Under the pieces are notes generated by a model, which saw only the letters and a program-made list of their open reading frames with translations, was not told where the DNA came from and made no database searches. Shown here piece by piece: positions 1 through 8,915 of a DNA stretch of 64,000 nt. The position numbers and the translations under genes were made by a program. The stretch's first letter is position 1. Every line of letters starts with the position of its first letter. The DNA comes from Halobacillus kuroshimensis DSM 18393. Its GTDB lineage: Bacteria; Bacillota; Bacilli; Bacillales; Halobacillaceae. The stretch covers positions 992,001-1,056,000 of the forward strand of contig NZ_AUDY01000008.1 of NCBI RefSeq assembly GCF_000425705.1. Direction: 5' to 3'.

Positions 1-891
1 CCAGACATCATTCACGTTGCGACACCGTTCAATATGGGGTGGACAGGTCATCATTATGCCCGGAAACTGAACATCCCTTTGGTCGCGTCGTACCATACAC
101 ATTTTCACAAGTACCTGGACTTTTACAAAATGTCCTGCTTAACCCCCTTGATCTGGAAGTATATGCGGTGGTTCCACAAGCCTTTCAAACGGATTTTCGT
201 CCCGTCCATGGAGACGAGGGACGAGCTGCTTAAGAAAGGATTAACCAATGTGCGCCTCTGGTCAAGAGGAGTGGACAGTGACCATTTCCACCCATGGCCA
301 CACTCTACTTACCTGCGAGACACATTCGGGGTCACTGAGCCCTTCATCTTAACGTATGTCGGCCGGCTGGCTCCTGAGAAGGGATTGGACATTCTCATGA
401 AAACAGCTGCCGCTCTCCCTTCAGAATGGCAGCCATATATTCATTGGATGATAGTCGGAGAAGGGCCTTTATATCAAACGCTTCAACAGGAAGCACCGTC
501 CAACATGACCTTTACCGGTTACAAAGGTGGGATGGATCTGAGCCGGATCTATTCAGAATCCGCTCTGCTCGTTTTCCCCTCTGCGACAGAGACATTCGGA
601 AATGTCGTGCTGGAGGCTCTGGCATCCGGAACACCGGCCGTTGTAGCAGATTCCGGGGGCGTCAAGGAAATTGTCCAGCACGGGAAAACAGGCTGGGCCT
701 GTACACCAGATGATCCTTCCAGCTTCGTTTCAGCAGTCACACACCTGCTGCAGAATCCGCTTTTACTGAAGGCCATGAGCGAAAAAGCCAGAGCGTATGC
801 CTTAACCCGTTCTTGGGATGCAGTATTCTATGGCTTGCTGCAGGAGTATCAAACCATCCTGGAAGAAGTTCCGATGCTGTCCCATGCGTAA
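1..891 (+). CDS. Glycosyltransferase family 4 (partial, 5' end outside window)
   Basis: The reading frame is open from base 1, so the N-terminus lies upstream of the window. The visible part has a GT4/GT-B layout: acceptor-side segment, then YVGRLAPEKG, and near the C-terminus an E(x7)E donor motif (ETFGNVVLEALASG, followed by PAVVADSGGVKEIV). It should transfer a sugar from a nucleotide donor at the cytoplasmic membrane face. It lies 15 nt upstream of a UDP-glucose dehydrogenase, so a UDP-glucuronate or UDP-glucose donor and a glycolipid or wall polymer acceptor are plausible, but this is inference. Family assignment is sure, substrate is not. Confidence 0.85.
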   Translation, partial: PDIIHVATPFNMGWTGHHYARKLNIPLVASYHTHFHKYLDFYKMSCLTPLIWKYMRWFHKPFKRIFVPSMETRDELLKKGLTNVRLWSRGVDSDHFHPWPHSTYLRDTFGVTEPFILTYVGRLAPEKGLDILMKTAAALPSEWQPYIHWMIVGEGPLYQTLQQEAPSNMTFTGYKGGMDLSRIYSESALLVFPSATETFGNVVLEALASGTPAVVADSGGVKEIVQHGKTGWACTPDDPSSFVSAVTHLLQNPLLLKAMSEKARAYALTRSWDAVFYGLLQEYQTILEEVPMLSHA

Positions 892-906
892 AAAGGAGAT
901 GATGAT

Positions 907-2208
907 GTGAATAAGCTGGCTGTCATTGGAACAGGGTACGTGGGACTAGTTACAGGAATCTGCCTGGCTTCCTGCGGGCATCATGTCACTTGTATGGATG
1001 TTGATGAATCTAAGATTGACCAGATCAGCCGGGGGGACCTCCCTCTTTTCGAGCCGGGGTTACAGGAGCTCCACGAAACATGCACAGCCGCCGGCAGCCT
1101 TTCCTATACGACGAGTCCGGAAGAAGCTGTCCAGGATGCAGAAGCGGTTTTCATTGCTGTCGGGACACCTCCACGCAAAGACGGGAGTGCTGATTTATCT
1201 TACCTTTATGCCGCCGTCCACGATATAGCTCCATTCATTCAAAGAAATACAGTCCTCATCATCAAAAGTACAGTTCCTGCTGGTACTCATGCAGATATTA
1301 AAGATCAGCTGGACCGAACGACCGGGCAGTCCGTCCAAGTGGTTTCCAACCCTGAATTTTTAAGAGAGGGATCAGCTGTCAACGATTTCTTTTACGGTGA
1401 CCGTATTGTCATCGGTTCAACCGATTCTCGCGCAGCTGCCTTCGTTGAGCATATTTATGAGAGCCTCCCTGGCCCGGTCCTTCATACAGATCCACAGACA
1501 GCAGAAATGATCAAATATTCATCCAACGCCTTTCTGGCCGCTAAAATCAGCTTTATCAATGAGATGGCGTCCTTATGTGAAGCTGAAGGCGCCGATATCA
1601 CGATAGTGGCTGCAGGAATGGGGATGGATAAACGGATCGGTGAAAGTTTCCTAAGGGCCGGCATCGGTTACGGTGGCTCTTGTTTCCCTAAAGATACAGC
1701 CGCTCTGCTTTATTCAGCCCAGCAGAAAAAACTGCCCGTCCCCCTGCTTTCCTCCATTCATGAAGTCAATCGAAAACAGCCGGGGGCTTTCATTCAAAAG
1801 ATCCTCGATCGATTTGGGTCTATAGAAGGAAAAAAAGCCGCTGTGCTTGGTTTAACGTTCAAGCCCAATACAGATGACCTGCGTCAATCCCCCTCCCGGG
1901 ACGTTATCAATCTCCTCACCTCGGAAGGAGCAATGGTCATTGGATATGATCCTCTTATTAGTAAAAGCAGGAAGCGGATATGGCAGATCCCTCTGGCGGA
2001 AACGATGGAAGAAGCGTTGACAGGTGCTGATTTGGCCGTCATATGTACAGAATGGAAAGAAATCGTTGACTTCCCTCCAGACCGCTATCCTTCACTTATG
2101 AAGGAAGCCAATATTTTTGATGGAAGAAATTGTTACGCAATCAAACAAGCTTTACATCTGCCTATTTATTACTCCTCTGTCGGCCGGCCTGTGTATAATG
2201 GATTATAA
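907..2208 (+). CDS. ugd: UDP-glucose 6-dehydrogenase
   Basis: 433 aa. Oxidises UDP-glucose to UDP-glucuronate with two NAD+. N-terminal Rossmann motif GTGYVGLVTG, the central FLRAGIGYGGSCFPKD segment with the catalytic cysteine, and the C-terminal domain with GLTFKPNTDDLRQSPS are all present, and the length is normal for the family. The start is GTG at 907, preceded by AAAGGAGAT at 892-899; the gene follows the glycosyltransferase by 15 nt and is probably cotranscribed with it. An intrinsic terminator follows. B. subtilis homologues (TuaD/Ugd/YtcA) serve teichuronic acid and related polymers; which polymer applies here cannot be read from the sequence. Confidence 0.95.
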   Translation: MNKLAVIGTGYVGLVTGICLASCGHHVTCMDVDESKIDQISRGDLPLFEPGLQELHETCTAAGSLSYTTSPEEAVQDAEAVFIAVGTPPRKDGSADLSYLYAAVHDIAPFIQRNTVLIIKSTVPAGTHADIKDQLDRTTGQSVQVVSNPEFLREGSAVNDFFYGDRIVIGSTDSRAAAFVEHIYESLPGPVLHTDPQTAEMIKYSSNAFLAAKISFINEMASLCEAEGADITIVAAGMGMDKRIGESFLRAGIGYGGSCFPKDTAALLYSAQQKKLPVPLLSSIHEVNRKQPGAFIQKILDRFGSIEGKKAAVLGLTFKPNTDDLRQSPSRDVINLLTSEGAMVIGYDPLISKSRKRIWQIPLAETMEEALTGADLAVICTEWKEIVDFPPDRYPSLMKEANIFDGRNCYAIKQALHLPIYYSSVGRPVYNGL

Positions 2209-2215
2209 CAAGGAA

Positions 2216-2249
2216 GCCTTCAGCGAAGAATGAACTGAGGGCTTTTTTT
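2216..2249 (+). terminator. Intrinsic terminator after ugd
   Basis: GCCTTCAG (2216-2223) pairs with CTGAGGGC (2235-2242) and is followed by seven T residues. Confidence 0.85.
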
Positions 2250-2363
2250 ATACCCTTAGTTTACATAATAATATACTTGTCATCTATTAGAGCAGAATGG
2301 TTTTCCCGCTGAAGAACACGGCGTATAATGGACGTTTAGTAGGTTGAAAAAGGAGGAAGGAAT

Positions 2364-3833
2364 GTGTCCGAACAGACCCCCAATCGAATCCTGATGGCAG
2401 CTTTACTGCTTGCAGGATCGTTTATAACCATATTAAATCAGACGCTGATGATCACAGCCATCCCACCGATTATGGATGAAATGAACGTGTCGGCCAACTC
2501 GGCCCAGTGGCTGACAACCGTGTTCATGCTTGTCAACGGCGTCATGATACCAGTGACCGCCTTTTTAATTGAGCGTTTTTCCACCCGGCAGCTATTTTTA
2601 AGTGCCATGGGGATTTTCACAGTGGGGACCATCCTCGGAGGGATTGCCCCAAACTTTCCTATGCTCTTATTCGGCCGGGTGGTCCAGTCCATGGGCGCAG
2701 GTGTAATGCTGCCATTGATGCAGACCGTTTTCTTAATGATTTTCCCTGTCGAGCGCCGCGGCACGGCCATGGGATACATTGGACTGGTCATTTCTTTTGC
2801 ACCGGCCATCGGCCCCGCCTTGTCAGGATGGATCACTTCTGAATTCAGCTGGAGATTTTTATTCTGGCTCATTCTCCCGCTGCCCATTCTTATCATCATT
2901 GTTGCGTATTTCATATTGAAAAATGTAACAAAATTGACCTATCCAACGGTCGATCCCCTATCAATCATCCTGTCTTCAGCAGGATTTGGAGGACTTTTGT
3001 ATGGCTTTACACTGGCAGGAAACGCCGGATGGTCTTCACCATTTACACTACCCGTTCTCGCTGGAAGCTCAGCTGCCCTCGCTTTATTCATAACAAGGCA
3101 GCTGAAAATGGAGCATCCGATGCTGGAATTCCGTGTGTTCCGCTATCCTGTTTTTTCAATAACGACCGGAATTGCCATGATTGCCTTTTTAGGCTTAATC
3201 GGATCGGAAACCTTGATCCCTCTTTACATGCAGGACATGCGTGAATTTACAGCCTTCGAATCCGGACTGGCCCTGCTTCCGGGTGCCGTTATTACAGCAT
3301 TCATGTCTCCGATAACAGGAAGGATTTTTGACAAAATCGGTGCCCGGCTGCTGGCGGTCTGTGGACTGATCATTCTTACCGGAGCCACAGCAGCCTTTTC
3401 GTTCCTGGATATCCAGACAACATTCACGACCATTACAGTCCTGTATGCCATTCGGATGTTCGGCCTCTCCATGGTTATGATGCCTGTGACAACGGCAGGA
3501 TTGAACCAGCTGCCTAACCGGTTGATTCCGCACGGGACTGCGATGAGTAATACCATGCGGATGGTGGCTGCATCTGTTGGCACAGCCGTTCTTGTAACGA
3601 TTATGACATCAACAACCCAGTCAGCCGGAGCTGATCCCACCATTGATCATCCTGCGATTTTTGGAGTGAACACGGCCTTTATGGTCATTACAGCCCTATC
3701 TATTGCGGGAATTGTGCTTGCATTTTTTGTGAAAAAGACCCACCCGCCTGAGGAAGCAGAAGCAGCTTCTCCTGCACCGGAAACGGACAAAGAAGAAGCT
3801 TCCCTTCAGACTTCATATGGGCATTCCAAATAA
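2364..3833 (+). CDS. DHA2-family MFS drug:H+ antiporter
   Basis: 489 aa, hydrophobic throughout with about 14 membrane segments, the length of the EmrB/QacA (DHA2, 14-TMS) group. The segment FGRVVQSMGAGVMLPLMQT and later GPALSGWI correspond to motif A/C-type signatures of DHA2 pumps. Likely exports toxic hydrophobic compounds using the proton gradient. Start is GTG at 2364, with the strong site AGGAGG at 2351-2356; the ATG at 2362 is out of frame. A TATAAT box at 2324-2329 lies upstream with no convincing -35. The tail after residue 465 is acidic and soluble. No adjacent regulator is visible. Confidence 0.88.
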   Translation: MSEQTPNRILMAALLLAGSFITILNQTLMITAIPPIMDEMNVSANSAQWLTTVFMLVNGVMIPVTAFLIERFSTRQLFLSAMGIFTVGTILGGIAPNFPMLLFGRVVQSMGAGVMLPLMQTVFLMIFPVERRGTAMGYIGLVISFAPAIGPALSGWITSEFSWRFLFWLILPLPILIIIVAYFILKNVTKLTYPTVDPLSIILSSAGFGGLLYGFTLAGNAGWSSPFTLPVLAGSSAALALFITRQLKMEHPMLEFRVFRYPVFSITTGIAMIAFLGLIGSETLIPLYMQDMREFTAFESGLALLPGAVITAFMSPITGRIFDKIGARLLAVCGLIILTGATAAFSFLDIQTTFTTITVLYAIRMFGLSMVMMPVTTAGLNQLPNRLIPHGTAMSNTMRMVAASVGTAVLVTIMTSTTQSAGADPTIDHPAIFGVNTAFMVITALSIAGIVLAFFVKKTHPPEEAEAASPAPETDKEEASLQTSYGHSK

Positions 3834-3838
3834 AAAAA

Positions 3839-3877
3839 GCGTGTAGAGAAACTTCATGTTTTTCTACACGCTTTTTT
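3839..3877 (+). terminator. Intrinsic terminator after the MFS gene
   Basis: GCGTGTAGA (3839-3847) and TCTACACGC (3863-3871) form the stem, followed by TTTTTT. An A-run at 3832-3838 would also give a U-tract on the minus strand. Confidence 0.85.
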
Positions 3878-3984
3878 CTTACGAGCTCTCTGACCACGCC
3901 GTATCCGCAATACAATATAGTCTCAGAACTTCTCATTGTTTCAATCCTATAAGCTTGCATCGATAGAAATTACACTACATATAA

Positions 3985-4025
3985 ATAGAGCACTCCGGGT
4001 CGGTGGATAGACTGAATCGGGGCGT
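3985..4025 (-). repeat. Degenerate CATCCACC-type intergenic motif, copy G (weak)
   Basis: On the minus strand this reads CCCCGATTCAG...TATCCACCG...CGGAG, resembling the motif better preserved at 25266-25324. It lies just downstream of iadA on the same strand. Match judged by eye and could be chance. Confidence 0.25.
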
Positions 4026-4035
4026 ATATTTAATT

Positions 4036-5202
4036 TTATTCAAATGTTCCTTTAACTAGAGGCTCTCCATCTCTCACCATTTCCCTGCCTAAAGCGATGA
4101 CACGAGAAATTCTCAGTGTTTCCGGATCCATCAAAATAAGATCAGCCTCTTTACCAACTTCTATCTTCCCTTTAGCAGGCAGCCCCAAAATAACAGCCGG
4201 ATTAAGCGTGATGACACGCAGAGCATCTTCCAAGCGCACCTTCTGATCTAGAACGGCCTCTTTAAAAGCTTCATAAAGCGAGGCGACTTTGCCTACCTTC
4301 AAACCAATCAGAATGCCTTGATCATCAAAATCCGGAAGACTTCCCTGGGCGTCGGAAGTAAAGGTGATTTGTTCAACCGGCACCCCCTGATCGAGCATGC
4401 GTTTCAGGGCTTCACTACTTTTTACTTCGCCGTCTTCTAAAAATTTCGGAATGGTACTTGTCGTTAAATCTACATATCCTCCCTTTTTAGCATATTGGAT
4501 GCCTGCTTCAAATAGATCGGCATTACGATTGATGTGTGTCGGGTAAAATTGCGTTATGGGTATATCAGTCGTTTCAATAACTCTCTCTATAAGATTTAAT
4601 TTATCTGGGCTATCCCCGACATGCACATTCACAACTCCCTTCTTTCCGGACAGCATCCCACCGATACGCGCCTCCGAAGCGATTTTTGCTATTTCTTCAA
4701 CAGTCGGCTGAGAAGATCGATGGTCGGATATGGCGATTTCTCCCGCTCCTATAATCAAGTCAATCAACAAAATGTCGTCTTCAATGTTTCCTGTCAAAGT
4801 CTTTACCGGGACTTGGTAGGAACCTGTGTGACAATAACAGGTGATTCCCTCTTCCCTCAATGCACGCGCCTTAGCCAACAGATTCGGCATTGTCCGTGTC
4901 GTCCCATCCGTGCCGATGACACCTACAAGGGTTGTTACTCCACTTAAGGTGGCATCCGTCAGGGTTAATTCCGGTGTGCGGGTACGGAAGCCTCCTTCTC
5001 CGCCCCCTCCTGTAATATGGACGTGGCCATCAATAAACCCTGGAGTCAACACCTCCCCCTCAGCTTCGATGACATTCACCTGTGCACCGGACAAGTCTAT
5101 ACGGTCCTGGATATCTGCAATCTGCCCATCGGCAATCAACACATCTTTTTCCCCTAAAAACTCAGGAGCATATACGGTTGCCTGTTTGAATAGAGTGATC
5201 AA
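4036..5202 (-). CDS. iadA: Beta-aspartyl (isoaspartyl) dipeptidase
   Basis: 388 aa, same length as E. coli IadA (390). Hydrolyses isoaspartyl dipeptides from damaged proteins. Amidohydrolase metal site: GHVHITGGGGEGG (59-71), HVGDSP, ITQFYPTHINRN and TFTSDAQGS are all recognisable. The position of E. coli Lys162, carboxylated and bridging the two zincs, is taken by Glu155 (GEIAISDHRS where E. coli has VKCAISDHRS). The start is TTG at 5202, with AGGAGG eight bases upstream. It lies 26 nt downstream of the YfcC-type transporter gene and shares its sigma-54 promoter, which suggests peptide or amino-acid uptake followed by cleavage. Confidence 0.93.
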   Translation of the reverse strand: MITLFKQATVYAPEFLGEKDVLIADGQIADIQDRIDLSGAQVNVIEAEGEVLTPGFIDGHVHITGGGGEGGFRTRTPELTLTDATLSGVTTLVGVIGTDGTTRTMPNLLAKARALREEGITCYCHTGSYQVPVKTLTGNIEDDILLIDLIIGAGEIAISDHRSSQPTVEEIAKIASEARIGGMLSGKKGVVNVHVGDSPDKLNLIERVIETTDIPITQFYPTHINRNADLFEAGIQYAKKGGYVDLTTSTIPKFLEDGEVKSSEALKRMLDQGVPVEQITFTSDAQGSLPDFDDQGILIGLKVGKVASLYEAFKEAVLDQKVRLEDALRVITLNPAVILGLPAKGKIEVGKEADLILMDPETLRISRVIALGREMVRDGEPLVKGTFE

Positions 5203-5228
5203 TTCTCATACCTCCTGTGTTGTTTCAC

Positions 5229-6725
5229 TTAATTGAAATTGATAAGTACGGCGACAATGATAAAAATTGACGCGAGTCCGAAGAGAAGCAGCTGGAATTT
5301 GAAGATGAAACGGAACCAGTTCGCCCAGTCCAACCGTGCTGCTCCTAATGTACCCATAAGAGCCGCAGAAGTAGGTACGATGATATTCGTCAACCCGTCA
5401 CCTAATTGGAATGCAAGGACAGCTACCTGTCTCGTCACCCCTGCAATGTCAGCTAACGGAGCCATCAGCGGCATCGTCAGAGCCGCTTGACCGGAACCTG
5501 ATACGACAAAGAAGTTGAAGACTGATTGGAATAAAAACATCAACCATGCAGAGATCACCTCAGGCACACCTTCGAAAACCTGTCCCGCTGAATGGAGAAC
5601 CGTATTCAGCACAGAAGCTGCAGCCGGATCGTCACCTCCTAAAATGATAATGATCCCTTTAGCCATCCCTACGACTAAAGCAGCTGGCAGGAGATCTTTC
5701 GCTCCTTGAGCAAACCCTTCGGCAATATCATTGACTCTCATATTGTTGAGCTTGAAGATTACACCAATCATTCCTGCCACAAGACCAATCGTAAAGAACT
5801 GGCTAGCGATTTCCGGAATATAATAAGCGTGTTGAATCACTCCCCATATGATCCATGCAATACCTAATACAACCGTTAAAATGACAAGAATGTGACCGAA
5901 TTTGAAATTGACCTTCAAGTCTTTTTGCTCAAAGTCATCCCTGAAGTATTGATCGGATTCATAAGCTAGTGATCGGGTCGGATCTTTTTTCACAGAACTG
6001 GCATATTTCCATGTATAGTAAGTACCAATGGCCGTAAAGACCAGCCACATGGTAAACCGGAACGGGGTCCCTGATAAAACAGGTACATCTGACACTCCTT
6101 GAGCAATGGCCACACCAAATGGGTTCATCCAGGATGTCGCAAATCCAATTTGCGTGGCTACATAAGTAATCATGATTCCTGTAATGGCATCATAGCCAAG
6201 CGCCACCACGAGCGGCACCAGAATCATAGCGAAAGCGATGGCTTCTTCTCCCATACCGAAGACAGCGCCACCCAGGGAAAACAAAAAGAACATGATCGGA
6301 ATAATCAATACTTCTTTCCCCTTCGTTCGATCAATGACCGACAAAATCCCTTCCTCAACAGCCCGTGTTTTCATAATGATCCCAAAGGCACCGCCGATAA
6401 TCAGGATAAACGCGACGACTCCCACAGCAGATCCCCACTTATCCCCTGAAACTAACCCCTCAAATACATAATTTAAAAGACCGGCTCCTCCAAAAGGCTC
6501 GAACAAGCTTGTCCCCTGCTGAGTACTTTCTTCAGCCACTGAAAAGCTATCGGGTACGAGAACTGTCCTTGATTCTTCTGTGCCTGAATTGTCATACGTC
6601 ACCTCTTTTGTTTCAAATGTCCCAGCAGGTATTATATAGGTTAATAAAGCTGCAAATAGGACAACGAAAAAGATGATGATGTACGTATGAGGCATCTCGA
6701 ACTTCTTTTTCCGCTTCTTATCCAT
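5229..6725 (-). CDS. YfcC-family (DcuC/ArsB superfamily) membrane transporter
   Basis: 498 aa with about 11-12 membrane segments and a basic N-terminal tail (KKRKKK). Segments such as LIIGGAFGIIMKTRAVEEGI, GMGEEAIAF and FVVSGSGQAALTMPLMAPLAD are typical of the YfcC family, often annotated as basic amino-acid or C4-dicarboxylate carriers. Substrate unknown; pairing with iadA suggests a dipeptide or amino acid. An in-frame GTG at 6749 exists, but ATG at 6725 has GAAGGGGG directly upstream, and the predicted sigma-54 transcription start (about 6752) leaves a sensible short leader for it. Confidence 0.87.
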   Translation of the reverse strand: MDKKRKKKFEMPHTYIIIFFVVLFAALLTYIIPAGTFETKEVTYDNSGTEESRTVLVPDSFSVAEESTQQGTSLFEPFGGAGLLNYVFEGLVSGDKWGSAVGVVAFILIIGGAFGIIMKTRAVEEGILSVIDRTKGKEVLIIPIMFFLFSLGGAVFGMGEEAIAFAMILVPLVVALGYDAITGIMITYVATQIGFATSWMNPFGVAIAQGVSDVPVLSGTPFRFTMWLVFTAIGTYYTWKYASSVKKDPTRSLAYESDQYFRDDFEQKDLKVNFKFGHILVILTVVLGIAWIIWGVIQHAYYIPEIASQFFTIGLVAGMIGVIFKLNNMRVNDIAEGFAQGAKDLLPAALVVGMAKGIIIILGGDDPAAASVLNTVLHSAGQVFEGVPEVISAWLMFLFQSVFNFFVVSGSGQAALTMPLMAPLADIAGVTRQVAVLAFQLGDGLTNIIVPTSAALMGTLGAARLDWANWFRFIFKFQLLLFGLASIFIIVAVLINFN

Positions 6726-6762
6726 GCGTTTTCCCCCTTCTTGATCCACCTACCATTACACA

Positions 6763-6779
6763 TGCAAGTTTCATGCCAA
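6763..6779 (-). promoter_or_regulatory. Sigma-54 (-24/-12) promoter of the yfcC-iadA operon
   Basis: The minus strand reads TTGGCATGAAACTTGCA: GG (6777-6776), ten bases, then GC (6765-6764), the invariant sigma-54 spacing, with TGGCA and TTGCA blocks matching consensus TGGCAC-N5-TTGCW closely. Transcription would begin near 6752, about 27 nt before the yfcC ATG. The neighbouring divergent gene encodes a sigma-54 activator. Confidence 0.85.
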
Positions 6780-6823
6780 AGGTAAATTCTGAAAATTCCA
6801 CCTGGCATAAGGCCGCAAATCTA

Positions 6824-6833
6824 AAACCGGTTT
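6824..6833. promoter_or_regulatory. Palindrome AAACCGGTTT, candidate activator site
   Basis: A perfect 10-bp palindrome about 50 bp upstream of the -24 element of the yfcC promoter and just upstream of the regulator gene. It is well placed as an enhancer site for the adjacent sigma-54 activator, but there is only one copy, so this is inference. Confidence 0.35.
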
Positions 6834-6835
6834 GA

Positions 6836-6860
6836 ATTGGGTGTTATAATATAACCCAAT
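6836..6860. promoter_or_regulatory. Inverted repeat over the regulator's -10 box
   Basis: ATTGGGT (6836-6842) and ACCCAAT (6854-6860) flank an AT-rich core containing TATAAT (6845-6850), a likely -10 of the regulator's own promoter. The arrangement suggests an autoregulatory operator or a second activator site. Confidence 0.35.
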
Positions 6861-6884
6861 AAAGACCAATAAAGGAATGATAGG

Positions 6885-8915
6885 ATGAAAAATCAAATAA
6901 CCTTGTTAACGGGAACAAAAGAAACAAAAATGGCACTCCACCAGCAATTGGAAGATATTTTAGGAGAATTCATTCACATTGAGAGTTATGCCGTGGATGA
7001 ACAAGTCCTCGATCAAATCCGTGACGATTTAATCATCTTTTCTTCTTATTTAATTGAAAAGGAAGCCTCACCTTTCATTGCTCCTGGATCACATCAAAAA
7101 ACAGCCATACGCACGATTAATTACCAACACATTGAACGATTATTGGAACTAGAAGAAGGAACCTCCGTTCTTTGTGTCAATGACACATTTGAAATGGCAG
7201 AAGAAACGATCGACACATTAAAAAAGATGGGTATGAACCATCTTTCCTATACCGCTTATTATCCAGGACAAAAGAATACATATGACATCTCAACCGCCAT
7301 TACCCCAGGCGAGGTTACACTCGCCCCTCCTTCGGTAGACAAAATCATTGATATCGGTGTACGCCTTATCGATATTACGACATTGATTGAAATTCTCGAT
7401 CACTTCCACTTAAAGGAAAAGCTCGGGGGAATGATTTCAAACCGGTACACAGGAAAAATCATTGATTTAAGCAAAAAACTTTCAGAAATGAACAAACAAA
7501 CGGAGCTCTTAAACCAACACCTTCAGCAGGTGGTCGATGGGGTGAACGATGGAGTTATGGCAATTGACTCCGATCAAAAGGTTACAGTGTTCAATCCTTT
7601 CATTGAAAAATACAGTGGTCTAGCGAAAGTACATGCTATGGGAAAACCGGTCCACCAATTATTCAAGGAACCTAAGCTCCTTAAATTTATGACCTCCCCT
7701 CAGGAAGAAGGACTGTATTTTCCTTTAAACGGCTATAACCTTATGATCTACCGAATCCAATGGGAAGAAAGCGACAATGTGATCTTCATTTTCAAAAACT
7801 CTGATGAAACCATCACAATGGAAAAAGCGGCCCGGAAACAATTGTTGAAAACGGGATATATCGCAAAATACACATTCAAACATATTATCGGAAACAGCCG
7901 AGCGATACAAAAAGCGAAAAACATCGGAATTAAACTTGCGAAGACTCCTCTCCCTGTTTTAATACATGGGGAGAGCGGAACCGGAAAAGAACTGTTCGCC
8001 CATGCGATTCACCCTGAGTCCGACCGCCGTAATGAACCCTTCCTCGCGGTAAACTTCAGCGCATTACCAGAAGACTTATTGGAAAGTGAACTGTTCGGGT
8101 ATGAAGAAGGAGCTTTTACAGGAGCTAAAAAAGGCGGTAAAAAAGGCGGTAAAAAAGGGTTGTTTGAACAAGCGGATGGCGGAACAATTTTCCTTGATGA
8201 AATCGGAGATATCAGCTTGAAGCTCCAAGCTCGTTTATTACGCGTGATCCAGGAGATGGAGATCCGTAAGATTGGAGGATCTAAGACCATCCCCATTAAC
8301 ATTAGGGTCATCGCCGCTACGAATAAGGATTTACTTGAGCTCATCGATCAGGGGAAATTTAGAGAAGACCTTTACCATAGACTTAAAGTTCTATACGTAT
8401 CCGTTCCTCCACTTAGAGAACGAAAAACAGATATTCCTGCACTTGTGGAACAATTCTTATTGGAAAACTATACGCCCAATAAAGCGCTGGGCAAAGGATT
8501 GCTTGGAGAATTGATGAGCTATGAATGGTTCGGAAACATCCGCGAATTAAAAAATACAATTTCCTATCTTCTTACCGTGTCAGAAGGGGATACCATTACG
8601 ATTGATGACCTTCCTGATGCAGATTTTTTCCAAAGGCCGAAGAAGAATACTAAACACGAAACGACAAGTCTGATGGATGATCATTTGAACAAGAAAGTTT
8701 TGTCGGTTGTCTTGTCATTGAATGAAGCGTTGATCAATGCGAGCCGTAAAAAAATCCTTGAGAAACTCTCCGCCGAAGAATCCATCCCCTTATCTGAACA
8801 GCAGGTTCGCAGAGTGTTGACAGAGTTAAAGGAACGTGGATTTGTTACGATTAAACGCGGCCGGGCAGGCACACAAATCACAGAGGCAGGGGCTGACTAT
8901 ATTCGCAAAAGCTAA
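6885..8915 (+). CDS. Sigma-54-dependent enhancer-binding regulator (PAS + AAA+ + winged helix)
   Basis: 676 aa. Residues 1-190 form an uncharacterised sensory part, 210-320 look like a PAS domain (VDGVNDGVMAIDSDQKV), and 340-570 are the AAA+ domain with GESGTGKE (Walker A), GAFTGA (409-414), GGTIFLDEIGD (Walker B) and a VPPLRERKTDIP segment. The C-terminus looks like a winged helix (QQVRRVLTELKERGFVTIKR) rather than the usual Fis-type helix-turn-helix. KKGG is repeated right after GAFTGA through a 12-bp tandem duplication. It is divergent from yfcC-iadA, which has a sigma-54 promoter, so it almost certainly controls that operon; the inducer is unknown. Confidence 0.9.
   Translation: MKNQITLLTGTKETKMALHQQLEDILGEFIHIESYAVDEQVLDQIRDDLIIFSSYLIEKEASPFIAPGSHQKTAIRTINYQHIERLLELEEGTSVLCVNDTFEMAEETIDTLKKMGMNHLSYTAYYPGQKNTYDISTAITPGEVTLAPPSVDKIIDIGVRLIDITTLIEILDHFHLKEKLGGMISNRYTGKIIDLSKKLSEMNKQTELLNQHLQQVVDGVNDGVMAIDSDQKVTVFNPFIEKYSGLAKVHAMGKPVHQLFKEPKLLKFMTSPQEEGLYFPLNGYNLMIYRIQWEESDNVIFIFKNSDETITMEKAARKQLLKTGYIAKYTFKHIIGNSRAIQKAKNIGIKLAKTPLPVLIHGESGTGKELFAHAIHPESDRRNEPFLAVNFSALPEDLLESELFGYEEGAFTGAKKGGKKGGKKGLFEQADGGTIFLDEIGDISLKLQARLLRVIQEMEIRKIGGSKTIPINIRVIAATNKDLLELIDQGKFREDLYHRLKVLYVSVPPLRERKTDIPALVEQFLLENYTPNKALGKGLLGELMSYEWFGNIRELKNTISYLLTVSEGDTITIDDLPDADFFQRPKKNTKHETTSLMDDHLNKKVLSVVLSLNEALINASRKKILEKLSAEESIPLSEQQVRRVLTELKERGFVTIKRGRAGTQITEAGADYIRKS
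8127..8158 (+). repeat. 12-bp in-frame tandem repeat beside GAFTGA
   Basis: AAAAAAGGCGGT occurs at 8127-8138 and 8139-8150, with a partial third copy (AAAAAAGG) at 8151-8158. It encodes KKGG-KKGG-KKG. Related activators usually have one such unit between GAFTGA and GLFEQA. Confidence 0.9.

Noticed and set aside
2438-2914. 158-codon minus-strand frame
   Set aside because: Antisense shadow of the MFS transporter gene; low-complexity product.
8127-8158. Short tandem repeat as a CRISPR-like array
   Set aside because: Units are 12 bp, contiguous, without spacers and in frame inside a coding region.
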